A stretch of DNA of 64,000 nucleotides, from the NCBI GenBank assembly GCA_017616165.1, contig JAFZYR010000013.1, forward strand, positions 1 to 64,000, read 5' to 3'. This document shows positions 47,005 through 58,174 of the stretch, one piece after another; within the stretch, counting starts at the first letter, position 1, and the number at the start of each line of letters is the position of its first letter. The translations under genes were made by a program, and so were the position numbers. Below the pieces are notes generated by a model. It worked only from the letters and a program-made list of their open reading frames with translations. It did not search any database and was not told the DNA's origin. This DNA comes from Treponema sp. GTDB taxonomy: Bacteria; Spirochaetota; Spirochaetia; Treponematales; Treponemataceae.

Positions 47005-49787
47005 GACCTTTAAAGCTTGTAATGGAAGGCTTTGGAACCTACTGCAAGGAAACTATTATAGACATGCAGAAGCTGGGCAGCTCAGGTCTGTATCTTATAA
47101 CCGGTGATACTGGCGCAGGCAAAACTACAATTTTTGATGCAATTACATACGCACTTTACGGTAAGGTAAACGGAAGTGACCGAAAGGTTTCTATGGTTCG
47201 TTCAACATTTGCGGGGCCTGAAACACCCACACGTGTTGAACTGACCTTTTCTTATAACGGAAACGAATACAAGGTTGAGCGGAATCCCGAGTACGAAAGA
47301 CGTGCCAAAAGGGGAGAAGGAACGACAAAACAACCTGCAGATGCAACTCTTTATCTGCCGGGTGGAAAGACTGTAAATCAGGATAAAAAAGTAACCGAAG
47401 CAATTACAGAGCTTTTGCGTTTGGATGCAGATCAGTTTTCGCAGATTGTAATGATTGCCCAGGGCGAATTTCGTCAGCTTTTGATGAGTAAAACAGAAGA
47501 CAAGCAATTAATTTTCAGAAAGCTTTTTAAGACTGATTGTTACGAAACGCTTCAGTACCGGTTGAATGACGCAGAAAAGACTCTTGGAAATTCTGTAAAT
47601 CAGTCACGCAGGGATATTCAACTGTATGTTAATAATATAGTCTGCGAGCCAGATGATGTTTTAAATCTGGAGGTGGAAAAAGCAAAGAAAAATGAGCTTC
47701 CTGTTGCAGAGGAAATTGAACTTGTAAAAAAAATTATAGAGTCAGATACAAATATAAAGACCGCACTTGATGAAGATCTCTTTAAAACTCAGAAAGAGCT
47801 GAATACAATAATTGGACTGCTTGCCCAGAATGAACAAATTGATGATATAAAAAAGAGTATAAAACAGAAAAAAGCAGATATTGAAACAGCGCAGAACGCC
47901 TATAACAAAGCAAAAGAACAATATGATAAACAAAAAGAGCAGGCGCCTAAGCTTAAGGAAAAAGAAAATACTCTTGCAATTAAAAATAAAAGCCTCGCTG
48001 ATTATGATGTTCTTGATTCACTTCAAAAATCAATACAAGAGGCTGAACAGGCTTCTAAAATAAATAAAGATCTGCTCAAAACCGAGAGTGATACCCTTGA
48101 AAGTCTAAAGAACAAGAAAACGACAGATTCTGACGCCTTGAAAAAGCTTTCAAAGGCCGATACAGATGTTTTAGCTTACAAGGGAGAAAAGGATAAGCTT
48201 TTAGAAAGAAAGAATAAGCTTGTAGAGCTGCAGAGCCTTATTAGCCAGAACAGTAATCTGCAGCAAACCTACCAGAGGTGTGTTAAAGATTATAATGATG
48301 CTAAAACGGAATGTGATGAAGCCGACTCAAATTATAAACAGAAAAGACGCTTATTTATGGATCAGCAGGCAGGTATTATGGCAGAAGAGCTTGCAGATGG
48401 AAAGCCTTGTCCTGTATGCGGTTCGACAACCCATCCTCACCCTGCGGTAAAAGCAAAGGAAGCTCCGTCGCAGGAAGAATTGAATCAGCTGGAGGAAGAA
48501 GCTAAAACTGCAAATGAAAAAGAAAAGAATGCCAATACCAGATGCGTAGAGGCAAAAAAGGACTGCGATAATTCCATAAAGAATATTACTATAATGCAGA
48601 AACAGCTTTTTGAAAAGGATACTACCGCTCAAGTTGCAGATATCAAGCTTCTGGAACAGATATGTGCTTCAGAAATTGAAACGCTTGAAAATCAATTCAA
48701 GGCAGTTGAAGAAAAACTAAATACGGCTTTAGATGATGTTGAAAAAAAGAATCGGATAGAAAAAAATCTACCAGAGCTCGAAGAAAACATAAAGAAAAGT
48801 GATGAAGTTGTACAGAAATACCAGAATAAAATTACAGAGCTTTCTGCAAGTCTGAAGGAAAAAGAGAAGCAGGAAAAAGCCTTGATTGGCAAGCTTGATT
48901 ATAAAAGCAAGGCCGAAGCAGTTGTGGCGGTTAATAATCTTCGTGAAGAAATTCATAATCAGCAGACGGCTATTGATGAGGCAAAAAAATTGTATGATTC
49001 GGCAGTTCTTGCCTTTGAAACTGCTAAGAGTGAATGCAAACAGCTGGAGGATAAGCTTGTTGAGTGGGAGCCTGTAGATGTTTCGGGAACAGAAGAGGAA
49101 AATCTTAAGCTTAAAAAGAAGATAGATAATTTGTCTCTTCAGAAAACCACTGTCGAAAGCCGCCTTAGTCAGAATAAAAAAGCTTTGCAGCAAATTCAGG
49201 CTACCTCCGAAGAGCTTATTCTTAAGGAAAATAAATATGCATGGATTTCTTCTCTTTCTAAAACTGCAAACGGAACACTTACCGGCAATAAAGAAAAAAT
49301 AAAGCTTGAAACTTATATTCAAATGACTTATTTTGACAAGATTCTTGCACATGCAAATAAAAGACTTATGATAATGAGTGATAATCAATATGAGCTTCTC
49401 CGTCAGCGTGGTTCTGATAATCATAAATCGCAGACGGGGCTTGATCTTGATGTAATTGACCATTATACAGGTGGTGTACGCAGTGTAAAAACTCTTTCGG
49501 GTGGAGAATCCTTCCAGGCCTCTCTTGCACTGGCACTTGGACTTTCTGATGAAGTACGTATTTCTGCAGGTGGCATAAAAATTGATTCCATGTTTGTTGA
49601 TGAAGGCTTTGGAACTCTTGATACAGAAACTCAGCAAAAGGCTTATAAGGCCTTGTCAACAATTTCGGAAGGTACCCGTCTCATAGGAATCATTTCTCAC
49701 GTAGATTTGCTCAAGGAAAAAATTGACAGGCAGATTGTAGTCAGGAAGGAAAGAACTGGTGGAAGTACGGTAAAACTTATGGTATAA
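47001..49787 (+). CDS. sbcC: Exonuclease subunit SbcC (Rad50-like)
   Basis: 928 residues. N-terminal Walker A G-D-T-G-A-G-K-T-T near residue 36, a long coiled coil (about 190-780) interrupted by the zinc hook C-P-V-C-G near residue 470, and a C-terminal ABC half with L-S-G-G-E-S-F-Q and Walker B S-M-F-V-D-E-G-F-G-T-L-D. ATP-driven partner of SbcD in DNA end processing. Confidence 0.95.
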   Translation: MRPLKLVMEGFGTYCKETIIDMQKLGSSGLYLITGDTGAGKTTIFDAITYALYGKVNGSDRKVSMVRSTFAGPETPTRVELTFSYNGNEYKVERNPEYERRAKRGEGTTKQPADATLYLPGGKTVNQDKKVTEAITELLRLDADQFSQIVMIAQGEFRQLLMSKTEDKQLIFRKLFKTDCYETLQYRLNDAEKTLGNSVNQSRRDIQLYVNNIVCEPDDVLNLEVEKAKKNELPVAEEIELVKKIIESDTNIKTALDEDLFKTQKELNTIIGLLAQNEQIDDIKKSIKQKKADIETAQNAYNKAKEQYDKQKEQAPKLKEKENTLAIKNKSLADYDVLDSLQKSIQEAEQASKINKDLLKTESDTLESLKNKKTTDSDALKKLSKADTDVLAYKGEKDKLLERKNKLVELQSLISQNSNLQQTYQRCVKDYNDAKTECDEADSNYKQKRRLFMDQQAGIMAEELADGKPCPVCGSTTHPHPAVKAKEAPSQEELNQLEEEAKTANEKEKNANTRCVEAKKDCDNSIKNITIMQKQLFEKDTTAQVADIKLLEQICASEIETLENQFKAVEEKLNTALDDVEKKNRIEKNLPELEENIKKSDEVVQKYQNKITELSASLKEKEKQEKALIGKLDYKSKAEAVVAVNNLREEIHNQQTAIDEAKKLYDSAVLAFETAKSECKQLEDKLVEWEPVDVSGTEEENLKLKKKIDNLSLQKTTVESRLSQNKKALQQIQATSEELILKENKYAWISSLSKTANGTLTGNKEKIKLETYIQMTYFDKILAHANKRLMIMSDNQYELLRQRGSDNHKSQTGLDLDVIDHYTGGVRSVKTLSGGESFQASLALALGLSDEVRISAGGIKIDSMFVDEGFGTLDTETQQKAYKALSTISEGTRLIGIISHVDLLKEKIDRQIVVRKERTGGSTVKLMV

Positions 49788-49794
49788 TATCCTT

Positions 49795-50979
49795 ATGAAC
49801 CTGAATGATTTAAGAAAAAATGCATATGGTGCGGGTGCTGCTACAGGGGCTGGCGAAAAAAAAGAGGCTGCTCCTAAGGACGAGGCACCTGTTGGACAAG
49901 GCTTTAAAAAGTTTGGTGCCGCTGCGGCTGCAGAAATCCTTAAGGAGCAGGGGCTTGTAAAGGTTCCTGTTCAGGAGCCGGAGCAGGAAGGCCGGGAATC
50001 TGTCTATCGCCGTGTTGCAAAATTCCTTCTTTTAATTGGCGAAGACGAAGCTGCAAAAATCCTGCCGCATCTTTCCGAAAAACAGATTGAAAAAATCATT
50101 CCAGAAATTGCTTCCATACGTTCTGTAGACCAGGAAGAAGCTGCTGTAATACTCGAAGAATTTAATACCCTGCTTGAAAATGCAAAGAAAAGCGGTGGTC
50201 CGGAAACAGCACGCGAAATGCTCATTAAGGCTTATGGACAGGATAGGGCAGACGAGATGCTCAAAAAAGCCATGCCTGCCCAGGAAAAAAAGCCCTTTGA
50301 ATATCTTGATGATGCCGATGAAGAAAAAATCAGCCTGCTTTTAAAAGACGAAAATGCTGGTGTTCAGTCACTTGTGCTTTCTCATCTTGTACCTGCTAAG
50401 GCTGCTGCTGTTATAAAGGCTATGGACGAAGAGCAGCGCAAGGAGGTTGTGCTCCGTCTTGCAAAGATGGAACCAATTTCCCCCGAAATTTTAAAGCGTG
50501 TTGACCATGCCATGTACGAAAAATCCAAGAATACCTCTACCGAGCATGCTCAGAATATTGACGGACGTAATGCCCTTGCACAGATTCTCAAAAAAATGGA
50601 TTCCGGTGCCGAAATAGACATCTTAAAATCGCTTTCTGCCGAAGACCCGGATCTTGGACTGGACCTTAAAAAACGCCTGTTTACTCTGGACGATGTCATT
50701 GCCGCAGACGACAAATTTGTTCAAAAGCAGCTGCGTGAGCTTAGCGACGAGGATGTTGCCTATCTTATTGCTGCCAAGTCAGATGAGTTCCGTGCAAAGA
50801 TTCTGGACAATGTATCTAACGCCCGCAGGTCCGAAATTCTTGAACAGGAAGATATTCTTAAACCAATGCGACGTTCTACCTGTGAAGACATTACAAATAA
50901 ATTTGTTGGAATACTCCGCCGTGCCTATGAGGACGGTGATCTTATAATCAAGGGACGCAATGAAGAGGCGTATGTTTAA
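49795..50979 (+). CDS. fliG1: FliG-like flagellar switch paralogue (FliG1 type)
   Basis: 394 residues. After a low-complexity Ala/Gly/Lys N-terminus (1-65) come FliG-type armadillo repeats: V-Y-R-R-V-A-K-F-L-L-L-I-G-E-D-E-A-A-K-I-L-P-H-L in consecutive stretches near 70, then R-S-V-D-Q-E-E-A. The central E-H-P-Q motif of FliG2-type motor proteins is K-D-E-N-A here. Spirochaetes carry two FliG paralogues, and this divergent, N-terminally extended one fits FliG1. TATAAT (49783-49788) ends 6 bp before the ATG without a ribosome site. The metalloprotease gene starts 2 bp downstream. Confidence 0.75.
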   Translation: MNLNDLRKNAYGAGAATGAGEKKEAAPKDEAPVGQGFKKFGAAAAAEILKEQGLVKVPVQEPEQEGRESVYRRVAKFLLLIGEDEAAKILPHLSEKQIEKIIPEIASIRSVDQEEAAVILEEFNTLLENAKKSGGPETAREMLIKAYGQDRADEMLKKAMPAQEKKPFEYLDDADEEKISLLLKDENAGVQSLVLSHLVPAKAAAVIKAMDEEQRKEVVLRLAKMEPISPEILKRVDHAMYEKSKNTSTEHAQNIDGRNALAQILKKMDSGAEIDILKSLSAEDPDLGLDLKKRLFTLDDVIAADDKFVQKQLRELSDEDVAYLIAAKSDEFRAKILDNVSNARRSEILEQEDILKPMRRSTCEDITNKFVGILRRAYEDGDLIIKGRNEEAYV

Positions 50980-50981
50980 TT

Positions 50982-53900
50982 ATGGAAAAGTTTGATTTTT
51001 TAAACCCAGCCAATATCGGCAAAGACTATAAGGGCTTTCTGCTCCTTAAAATAGAAGATGTACCGGACTACAAATGCAAGTCTGTTTTTCTACGTCACAA
51101 GCGCACGGGTCTTGAGGTTTTTCACCTTATAAAAAACGACCACGAAAACCTTTTTGCCTTTGCCTTTAGAACTGCTGCCAAGGATTCAAAGGGTACTGCC
51201 CATATCATTGAGCATTCAAATCTGTGCAGCTCCGAAAAATTCCCTCTCAAAGAGCCTTTCTCAACTCTTGCAGGTCAGAGCATTTCTACATTCTTAAACG
51301 CAATGACTTACCCGGACAAAACTGTTTACCCAGCAGCTTCTATAGTCCGCAGCGACTATTTTAATATGTTTGACGTATATGCCGACTGTGTTTTCTTTCC
51401 AAAGCTCACACACGATACCTTTATTCAGGAAGGCCATAGACTCGAAATGGATGCTGAAGGAAAAACAAGCATTCAGGGTGTAGTTTACAACGAAATGAAG
51501 GCCAACTTTACAACCTTCTATCAGATTGCAAATAACGAGCTGCTCGCCGCTATGTTCCCCGATTCTTACCCGGCCTTTTCTTCCGGCGGTGACCCTGCTG
51601 TTATCCCTTCGCTTACCTACGAACAGTTTTTGAACTTTCATAAAACCTTCTATAGTCCTGATAACTGCTGTCTTTTCCTTTATGGTGATATTCCGACTCA
51701 AGACCAGCTTGACTTTATGGACGAAAAATACATGCGCCGCCTGGAAGAAAAATTCAACTGCACAAGCGACGTTCCTTATGCAAGCCAGCCGCTTCCTTAT
51801 GTAAAGCCTGAAGTTAAGGAATTGCTGCAGCTCAAAAAACTTGATAAATCAATCTTCCTTGAAAAAACAGCTCCGGACCAGGGCGCTACAGGAAACATGG
51901 CAGTTATTGCCAAATACACAGGCGGATCTGATATCGAAAAATATTTCCTTGGCGAAGTAATCTGCGGAAACGACTCATCTCCTTTGCTCAAGGCAATCAA
52001 GGATTCAGGACTTGGAGACATGCCTTATACCGGAAACTTCGGCCAGTTCAAGGAAGAATTCTGGGTAAACGGAATTGGCGGTGTAAAGGAAGGAAACGAA
52101 AAAAAGGTTTTTGCCCTGTTTGAAAAAGAAATAGCAAAGCTTTATAAAAACGGTGTTTCGCAGGAGGATATAGATTCTGCCGTTATGGGAATTGACTTTA
52201 ACCTGCGCGAAGAAAACCGCTGGTGGGGTCCGTTTTCTATAAACATTATGGAAAAGGCTCTCAAGGGCTGGGTATGGGGAGATTCCTGTACAAGTCAGCT
52301 TTGTCCTATTACAAAGTTTGAAGCGCTCAAAAAAGAGCTCAAGGCAGACCCTCACTATGTTCAAAAGCTTATCAAAAAATATTTTATAGACCCGGAGGTT
52401 GAATGCCGCCTTATTGTACGTCCTTCTAAAACCTATCTTGAAGATCGTGCAAAGGCAGAAGCCGCACTTGTTGAAAAGCTTGATAAGGCTGCCGACAAGG
52501 AAGCTCTTAAAAAAGATCTTGACCGCCTGCACGAATACCAGGCACATGTAGAAACTCCCCAAGAGCTTGCCTGCATTCCTCATACAAAGGTAGAGGCGCT
52601 TGAAAAAACTGTAGAAGAACCAAAGGTAGAGCTGCAGACTGTAACAGGTGCCGACGGCTCTGATATCCCGCTTTTTGTAAGCCGTGAAGAAACAAACGGT
52701 CTGTTTTACATAGATGTACTTTTCCCGTTTGACAGACTTTCTCCGGAACACTTTAAGCACATTCCTTTCCTTTCAAATGTAATTACAAACATAGGCTGGG
52801 AAGGAAAAAAATGGGATGAATGTATAACAGAATCTGCCTGCATTATGGGCGACGTGTGGGGAAGAATCCTTGCCGGTTCTGTTTATGATGTTCCTCAGTG
52901 TAACGACCTTGCACAAAAATACGGACAGTACAATTTCTGTGGCCGCAAATGGCTTGGAGTAAGCTGCAAGGCCCTTACCGACAAGGCTGCAGAATCTCTG
53001 GACCTGCTTGCCCGCATCATTACAAAGATGGACTTTAAGGATGCAGCCCGTCTAAAAAATCTTATTCAGGAGCAGCGTGCCGGCAGAAAAGCAAGTCTTG
53101 TAAATAACGGAAGAGACCTTGCCTTTAAGCGTTGTACTGCCACCTGGAGCGAAGGCTATGCCCTTGCAGAAATCCTTTGGGGTGTAACTCAGCTTTATAC
53201 AGTAAGCGAATACAAAGAAAAGAACGCAAAGAAAATCCTTAAGGAATTTGAATACATTTACAAGGAAAGCCTCAAGGCGGGTGGGGTAATCCACATTACT
53301 GCCGATGATGCTTCTCTTGAAAAGCTCATGCCTCTGCTCAAGGACTTTGCAAAGAAGGCAGGCCTTACAAAGCTGCTTCCTTCACTCAACTACAAGCTCG
53401 AAGATTATCTTCCTTATGTTGTTGGAGCTCAAAACTCAATGGGAGAACAGACACGAGAAAGCCTTAAGACTGATTCACAGACAGGTTATGCTACTGTTGT
53501 TTCAAGATGTTCTCCATATCTTACAGCTGAGTCTGCTGCAGAACAGGTTTATACAACCTGGCTTAACAATCACACCTTCTGGGAAAAGTTCAGAACTACA
53601 GGCGGCTGTTACGGGGCTGGCATTTATCCTGATTCAGGCGAAACCTGCTTAAAGATGAGCACCTATCGCGACCCTGCACCTGAAAAGCATGCAGAGCTTC
53701 TTCTTGAAACAATTAAGGAGCTTTCGGGCAGTGACTTTACTCATGAAGATGTGGAAAAATCAATTGTTACCTGTTATGGAACTGCAATTGAGCCTCAGAC
53801 CCCTCAGGACCGTGGTAAGCAGGCCTTTGAAACCTTCCTTTATGCAAATAACGGCTTTAAGCAGTTAAAAGTAGACAAGCTTCTGGCTGTAAAAGACACC

Positions 53901-54017
53901 GATGTAAAAGAAGCAGCACAGAGACTTGCCCTTCTGGCCGATAAAGAGTCTCACAAGGTTATTTTCTGTGATAAATCTAAAGAATCCTATGGAAAAAATC
54001 TTGATTTACCATTATAA
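50982..54017 (+). CDS. M16C-family metalloprotease (presequence-protease type)
   Basis: 1011 residues, the full length of PreP/falcilysin-like proteases. The inverted zinc motif is His74-I-I-Glu77-His78, with the downstream Glu in N-E-M-K-A-N near residue 172. Four homologous domains form a closed chamber that degrades unfolded peptides. No signal peptide, so probably cytoplasmic. Its start follows the fliG1 stop by 2 bp, suggesting cotranscription, but I know of no functional link between the two. Confidence 0.92.
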   Translation: MEKFDFLNPANIGKDYKGFLLLKIEDVPDYKCKSVFLRHKRTGLEVFHLIKNDHENLFAFAFRTAAKDSKGTAHIIEHSNLCSSEKFPLKEPFSTLAGQSISTFLNAMTYPDKTVYPAASIVRSDYFNMFDVYADCVFFPKLTHDTFIQEGHRLEMDAEGKTSIQGVVYNEMKANFTTFYQIANNELLAAMFPDSYPAFSSGGDPAVIPSLTYEQFLNFHKTFYSPDNCCLFLYGDIPTQDQLDFMDEKYMRRLEEKFNCTSDVPYASQPLPYVKPEVKELLQLKKLDKSIFLEKTAPDQGATGNMAVIAKYTGGSDIEKYFLGEVICGNDSSPLLKAIKDSGLGDMPYTGNFGQFKEEFWVNGIGGVKEGNEKKVFALFEKEIAKLYKNGVSQEDIDSAVMGIDFNLREENRWWGPFSINIMEKALKGWVWGDSCTSQLCPITKFEALKKELKADPHYVQKLIKKYFIDPEVECRLIVRPSKTYLEDRAKAEAALVEKLDKAADKEALKKDLDRLHEYQAHVETPQELACIPHTKVEALEKTVEEPKVELQTVTGADGSDIPLFVSREETNGLFYIDVLFPFDRLSPEHFKHIPFLSNVITNIGWEGKKWDECITESACIMGDVWGRILAGSVYDVPQCNDLAQKYGQYNFCGRKWLGVSCKALTDKAAESLDLLARIITKMDFKDAARLKNLIQEQRAGRKASLVNNGRDLAFKRCTATWSEGYALAEILWGVTQLYTVSEYKEKNAKKILKEFEYIYKESLKAGGVIHITADDASLEKLMPLLKDFAKKAGLTKLLPSLNYKLEDYLPYVVGAQNSMGEQTRESLKTDSQTGYATVVSRCSPYLTAESAAEQVYTTWLNNHTFWEKFRTTGGCYGAGIYPDSGETCLKMSTYRDPAPEKHAELLLETIKELSGSDFTHEDVEKSIVTCYGTAIEPQTPQDRGKQAFETFLYANNGFKQLKVDKLLAVKDTDVKEAAQRLALLADKESHKVIFCDKSKESYGKNLDLPL

Positions 54018-54052
54018 TATTGTATCAAGAGTAATTTAAACAGGAGTTACTT

Positions 54053-54277
54053 ATGGATAAGAAAACAAAAGAATGTATTAAGATGCTTCGAGACCTGGTT
54101 TCTGATGTTCAGGGCGCTCCATTTCCGGGGGGAGATATCAATACTGAACTGTATGCAATCTGGTATGAACATGCTCAGAAGGCCGCAGTAGAATGTTTTG
54201 AATTTCTGAATGATAATTTCCCAAAAGAACAGAAGGAACTTACCAAGTCTATAGATAAACTTTTTGAAAAGAATTAA
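54053..54277 (+). CDS. Small protein of unknown function
   Basis: 74 residues, helical and charged, beginning M-D-K-K-T-K-E-C. Good ribosome site (CAGGAG) and its own possible TATAAT (54014-54019). Family not recognised. It contains a central G-A-P-F-P-G-G-D segment between two helices and no membrane segment. Intact small gene between the protease and the tocopherol-cyclase-like gene. Confidence 0.65.
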   Translation: MDKKTKECIKMLRDLVSDVQGAPFPGGDINTELYAIWYEHAQKAAVECFEFLNDNFPKEQKELTKSIDKLFEKN

Positions 54278-54359
54278 TCTGCAGCTCAAAAAAAGACTAA
54301 AAAATGTCCATTTATTACCGAAAATAAGAGAGATATCTTATATAAGGTGTAAATGAATA

Positions 54360-55535
54360 ATGGCTGCTACAAAAAAGAACATAAAAGATAGCAAATATGG
54401 ATTATCTGGTTCGTCAAAAAAATCGGGTGTAAATTTCTGGCGTAGTTTTTTTACTGCTTACGAAAAGAATTCTGCAACAGAACAATTATTTTTTATCGAA
54501 CTGGAGCTTCTTAATCCAGCCCTTTCACCAGCAGAGCCACTGTTGGGTTTTAAGCCGCGTGTTACAATCACAGAAGAAGATTTACAGTATACGCTGGCCG
54601 GTACTTTAGCCGCAAAAGATTTAAAATCAGAAAATATAATTCAGCCTTCCTATGTTGCCGTACGCTTTGGCACACTCGGTGCAGAAGCAAAGCAGCTGTG
54701 CTCTTATCACTGCATAAAGAATATTCGTTTTTCAAGCAAGCCGTTTACAATTCAGATGGATAATAAAATCTTTGGAGAAGACTGTCTTAGCGGTTATATA
54801 AATATTTCTGAAGAAGAATACCAGAAGCATCCTGAATATTTTTGCGACAGAGGCTTTGCTTCCTGGAACTTAAAATATGAAGTTATCCGCGATATGGGCG
54901 AAGGCTATAAAAACAAAACGGACCGCTGGTTCCCGTATGGTATAAAAACCAATTTTTCGGGAATGATCAGCTTTGACGGCGCCGACTATATTGTTGAACC
55001 AAGAAAATGCATGGGCTATATGGACCGCTACTGGGGAAAATCCTTCCCTTACGACTGGTTCCATATTTCTTCTGCAAGCCTTACAAGCATTATTTCCGGC
55101 CGCGTTCTTCAGAATTCCTTCTTTTCTATTCAGGGTGTTTTTGAAGACAAGCTTGCATTTATGGGAAGCTTTGAAGGCTCGGATATTCTTTTCCCTGCAA
55201 CCTTAAGCAAAAGACAATATTCCTGTGTATGGGACTGTATTCAGACTCCGGAAAGCGAAGAGCCTGATGAGAACAAGCTGCACTGGTCTGTAAGTATAAA
55301 CAACAAGCTTTGGGTGCTTGATATTGATGTTTACTGCCGTCTTAAGGATTTGTCTACACGTGTCCTTGAGCTTCCGGAAGGTAACCGCAAGGTATTAAGA
55401 GTGCTTCAGGGTGCCACCGGAACCGGCGAAATAAAGCTCTTTAAGAAAAACCGCAATACTCTTGAGCAGATTGAATACGCCAATATAACAAAAACCGTCT
55501 GTGAATTCGGTCACGAAGAAGACGGCGAACTGTAG
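54360..55535 (+). CDS. Tocopherol-cyclase-like (TocC/DUF2804-related) lipocalin-type protein
   Basis: 391 residues, no signal peptide. Contains the Y-M-D-R-Y-W-G-K-S-F-P-Y-D-W-F-H-I-S-S segment near residue 220, similar to the E-D-R-N-W-G motif of tocopherol cyclase-type beta-barrel proteins, plus F-A-S-W-N-L-K-Y-E and many aromatic residues. Tocopherol synthesis is not expected in a treponeme, so a role in another lipid or in carotenoid-like modification is possible but unproven. Ribosome site AAGGTG 10 bp upstream. Confidence 0.6.
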   Translation: MAATKKNIKDSKYGLSGSSKKSGVNFWRSFFTAYEKNSATEQLFFIELELLNPALSPAEPLLGFKPRVTITEEDLQYTLAGTLAAKDLKSENIIQPSYVAVRFGTLGAEAKQLCSYHCIKNIRFSSKPFTIQMDNKIFGEDCLSGYINISEEEYQKHPEYFCDRGFASWNLKYEVIRDMGEGYKNKTDRWFPYGIKTNFSGMISFDGADYIVEPRKCMGYMDRYWGKSFPYDWFHISSASLTSIISGRVLQNSFFSIQGVFEDKLAFMGSFEGSDILFPATLSKRQYSCVWDCIQTPESEEPDENKLHWSVSINNKLWVLDIDVYCRLKDLSTRVLELPEGNRKVLRVLQGATGTGEIKLFKKNRNTLEQIEYANITKTVCEFGHEEDGEL

Positions 55536-55536
55536 C

Positions 55537-55590
55537 GCCCTTCGACAGGCTCAGGGACCACGCGTCATTGCGAGCGAAGCGAAGCAATCC
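55537..55590. repeat. REP-like pair after the tocopherol-cyclase-like gene
   Basis: GCCCTTCGACAGGCTCAGG... (55537-55559) followed by CGTCATTGCGAGCG...GCAATCC (55563-55590). Same two-family arrangement as at 45714. Confidence 0.8.
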
Positions 55591-55646
55591 ATTTTTTACT
55601 TGTCGATTTCCTCTTTTATTATTATTTTCATAGATAGGTGATGTCT

Positions 55647-58172
55647 ATGAATTACGAAAATTTCACAATAAAAACGCAGGAGGCTCTGCAGGAGTCTTCT
55701 TCAATTGCAAATAAAAACGATAGCGCCGAAATTGCTCCGGAGCATGTGCTTGAGGCCCTTCTTGAACAGCAGGATGGACTTACTGTACCGGTTGTAGAGC
55801 GTATTGGTGTAAGCGCTACAGAGCTCAATAATAAGGTAAAGGACCTTGTGCGCAGTAATCCTAAGGTTTCTGGTTCTGCACAGGTTTATTTTTCTTCCCA
55901 GATGCAAAAGGTGCTGGCCAATGCCGAAAAGGAAATGTCTGCACTTAAGGACCAGTATCTTAGTACAGAGCATCTTCTGCTTGCCATTGCAGACTCAGAC
56001 ACAAGAGCGGGCGACCTGCTTAGAAAATGCGGTATAACCCGTAAGGCTGTGCTTGAGGCATTAAAATCTGTTCGTGGCAATCAGACTGTAGATTCTCAGG
56101 ACCCAGAAAGCACGATGCGTTCACTTGAAAAATACTGCCGTGATCTTACTGCAGCGGCTCGTCAGGATAAGATAGACCCTGTAATCGGCCGTGATGAAGA
56201 GATAAGACGTGTAATGCAGGTGCTTTGCCGCCGTACAAAAAATAATCCTGTAATTATCGGTGAGCCTGGAGTAGGTAAAACCGCCATTGTAGAAGGTCTT
56301 GCTCGTCGTATTGCAGCAGGAGATGTTCCGGATAGTCTTAAAAACAAACGCCTTCTGGCCCTGGACCTTGGAAGCCTTGTTGCCGGTGCAAAATTCCGCG
56401 GAGAATTTGAAGAAAGACTTAAGGCACTCATAACCGAAGTTACCCGTAGCGAAGGACAGATAATCCTCTTTATTGATGAGCTTCATACTCTTGTTGGCGC
56501 CGGTGCCAGCGAAGGAAGCATGGATGCCTCAAATCTTCTTAAGCCGGCTCTTGCCCGTGGAGAACTCAGAGCCATTGGTGCTACAACCCTGGATGAATAC
56601 CGCAAGTACATAGAAAAGGATGCTGCCCTGGAGCGAAGATTCCAGCAGGTATATTGTGCAGAGCCTTCTGTAGAAGATACGATTGCAATCCTTCGTGGAC
56701 TAAGAGAAAAGTACGAAATACATCACGGAGTGCGCATAGAGGATGAGTCTCTTGTTGCAGCCGCAGTTTTGTCCAACCGTTATATAACCTCTCGCTTTTT
56801 GCCGGATAAAGCAATTGACCTTGTTGATGAAGCTGCCAGCCGTCTTAAGATGGAAATTGAAAGTCAGCCGGTAGAGCTTGATCAGGTTGAACGCAAGGTG
56901 CTTCAGCTGCAGATAGAACGTCAGTCTCTTTCCAAAGAAGATGACCAGGCAAGCAAGGAGCGTCTTGAAAAGCTTGATAAGGAGCTTGCAGAGCTCAATG
57001 CCAAAAAGGATGCAATGCGCCTTCAGTGGCAGAATGAAAAAAATAAAATTGACCAGAGTCGCAAAGCAAAGGAGCAGCTGGAGCAGGCACGCTTTGATCA
57101 GGAAAAATATACCCGCGAAGGCAACCTGGAAAAGGCCGCAGAAATTAAATACTCAGTAATTCCTGAGCTTGAAAAACAGATTGCCGAGGCTGCAAAAAAT
57201 GAACAGGAGTCACAGGACCAGACCAAGGATTCTCTTTTACGCCAGTCTGTAACCGAAGAAGATATTGCCCGCGTTGTAAGCAGCTGGACAGGCATTCCTG
57301 TTGCCAAAATGATGACCGGCGAAAAACAGAAATACATGGAGCTTGAAAAGGTTTTGCATAAGCGTGTTGTCGGTCAGGATCAGGCAGTGCAGGTAGTAAG
57401 CGATGCAATCCGTCGTAACCGAAGCGGACTGAGTGATCCAAACCGTCCTCTTGGAAGCTTCTTGTTCCTGGGACCTACAGGTGTTGGAAAAACAGAGCTT
57501 GCAAAAACTCTTGCAGATTTTCTTTTTAATGATGAAAAGGCTCTTACCCGTCTTGATATGAGTGAGTACATGGAAAAGTTTAGTGTCACACGCCTTATTG
57601 GAGCTCCACCGGGATACGTAGGTTATGACGAAGGTGGCCAGCTTACCGAAGCAGTTCGCCGCCGCCCGTACAGCGTAATTTTGTTTGATGAAATTGAAAA
57701 GGCACATCCAGATGTATTCAATGTTTTACTTCAGGTGCTTGATGACGGACGCCTTACAGACGGACAGGGCAGGGTAGTAGACTTTAAAAATACAATTATC
57801 ATAATGACAAGCAACTTAAAGCCGGAAATGCTGCGCGATTTCTTCCGTCCGGAATTCTTAAACCGAATTGATGAAACCGTAATCTTTAATTCGCTTGGAA
57901 AGGATGCCATTGCCTCTATCGTTAAGCTTCAGCTGGAGCGTGTTCAGAGCCGTCTTGATGACCGCAAGATTAAGCTCAACTTTGATGACAGTGCCCTGGA
58001 CTTTTTGTGCCAGGCCGGCTACGACCCAGATATGGGTGCCCGCCCAGTAAAACGCGCCATCCAGAATTATGTAGAAAACGCGTTGGCAAAAGAACTGCTT
58101 TCGGGTAATATAGCAGAAGGTGATGAGGTAAATGTCACAGCCGGACAAGACGGACTCATCATTAAGAGGTAA
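55647..58172 (+). CDS. clpB: ATP-dependent disaggregase ClpB
   Basis: 841 residues from the ATG at 55647, with AGGTG 6 bp upstream; ATG 55641 is an alternative. N-terminal Clp repeats (1-145), AAA1 with Walker [10 protein letters not shown] near residue 205, a middle coiled-coil domain (about 400-530) that docks DnaK, and AAA2 with G-P-T-G-V-G-K-T-E near 610. It resolves protein aggregates with DnaK. No CIRCE element is visible upstream. Confidence 0.95.
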   Translation: MNYENFTIKTQEALQESSSIANKNDSAEIAPEHVLEALLEQQDGLTVPVVERIGVSATELNNKVKDLVRSNPKVSGSAQVYFSSQMQKVLANAEKEMSALKDQYLSTEHLLLAIADSDTRAGDLLRKCGITRKAVLEALKSVRGNQTVDSQDPESTMRSLEKYCRDLTAAARQDKIDPVIGRDEEIRRVMQVLCRRTKNNPVIIGEPGVGKTAIVEGLARRIAAGDVPDSLKNKRLLALDLGSLVAGAKFRGEFEERLKALITEVTRSEGQIILFIDELHTLVGAGASEGSMDASNLLKPALARGELRAIGATTLDEYRKYIEKDAALERRFQQVYCAEPSVEDTIAILRGLREKYEIHHGVRIEDESLVAAAVLSNRYITSRFLPDKAIDLVDEAASRLKMEIESQPVELDQVERKVLQLQIERQSLSKEDDQASKERLEKLDKELAELNAKKDAMRLQWQNEKNKIDQSRKAKEQLEQARFDQEKYTREGNLEKAAEIKYSVIPELEKQIAEAAKNEQESQDQTKDSLLRQSVTEEDIARVVSSWTGIPVAKMMTGEKQKYMELEKVLHKRVVGQDQAVQVVSDAIRRNRSGLSDPNRPLGSFLFLGPTGVGKTELAKTLADFLFNDEKALTRLDMSEYMEKFSVTRLIGAPPGYVGYDEGGQLTEAVRRRPYSVILFDEIEKAHPDVFNVLLQVLDDGRLTDGQGRVVDFKNTIIIMTSNLKPEMLRDFFRPEFLNRIDETVIFNSLGKDAIASIVKLQLERVQSRLDDRKIKLNFDDSALDFLCQAGYDPDMGARPVKRAIQNYVENALAKELLSGNIAEGDEVNVTAGQDGLIIKR

Positions 58173-58174
58173 CT

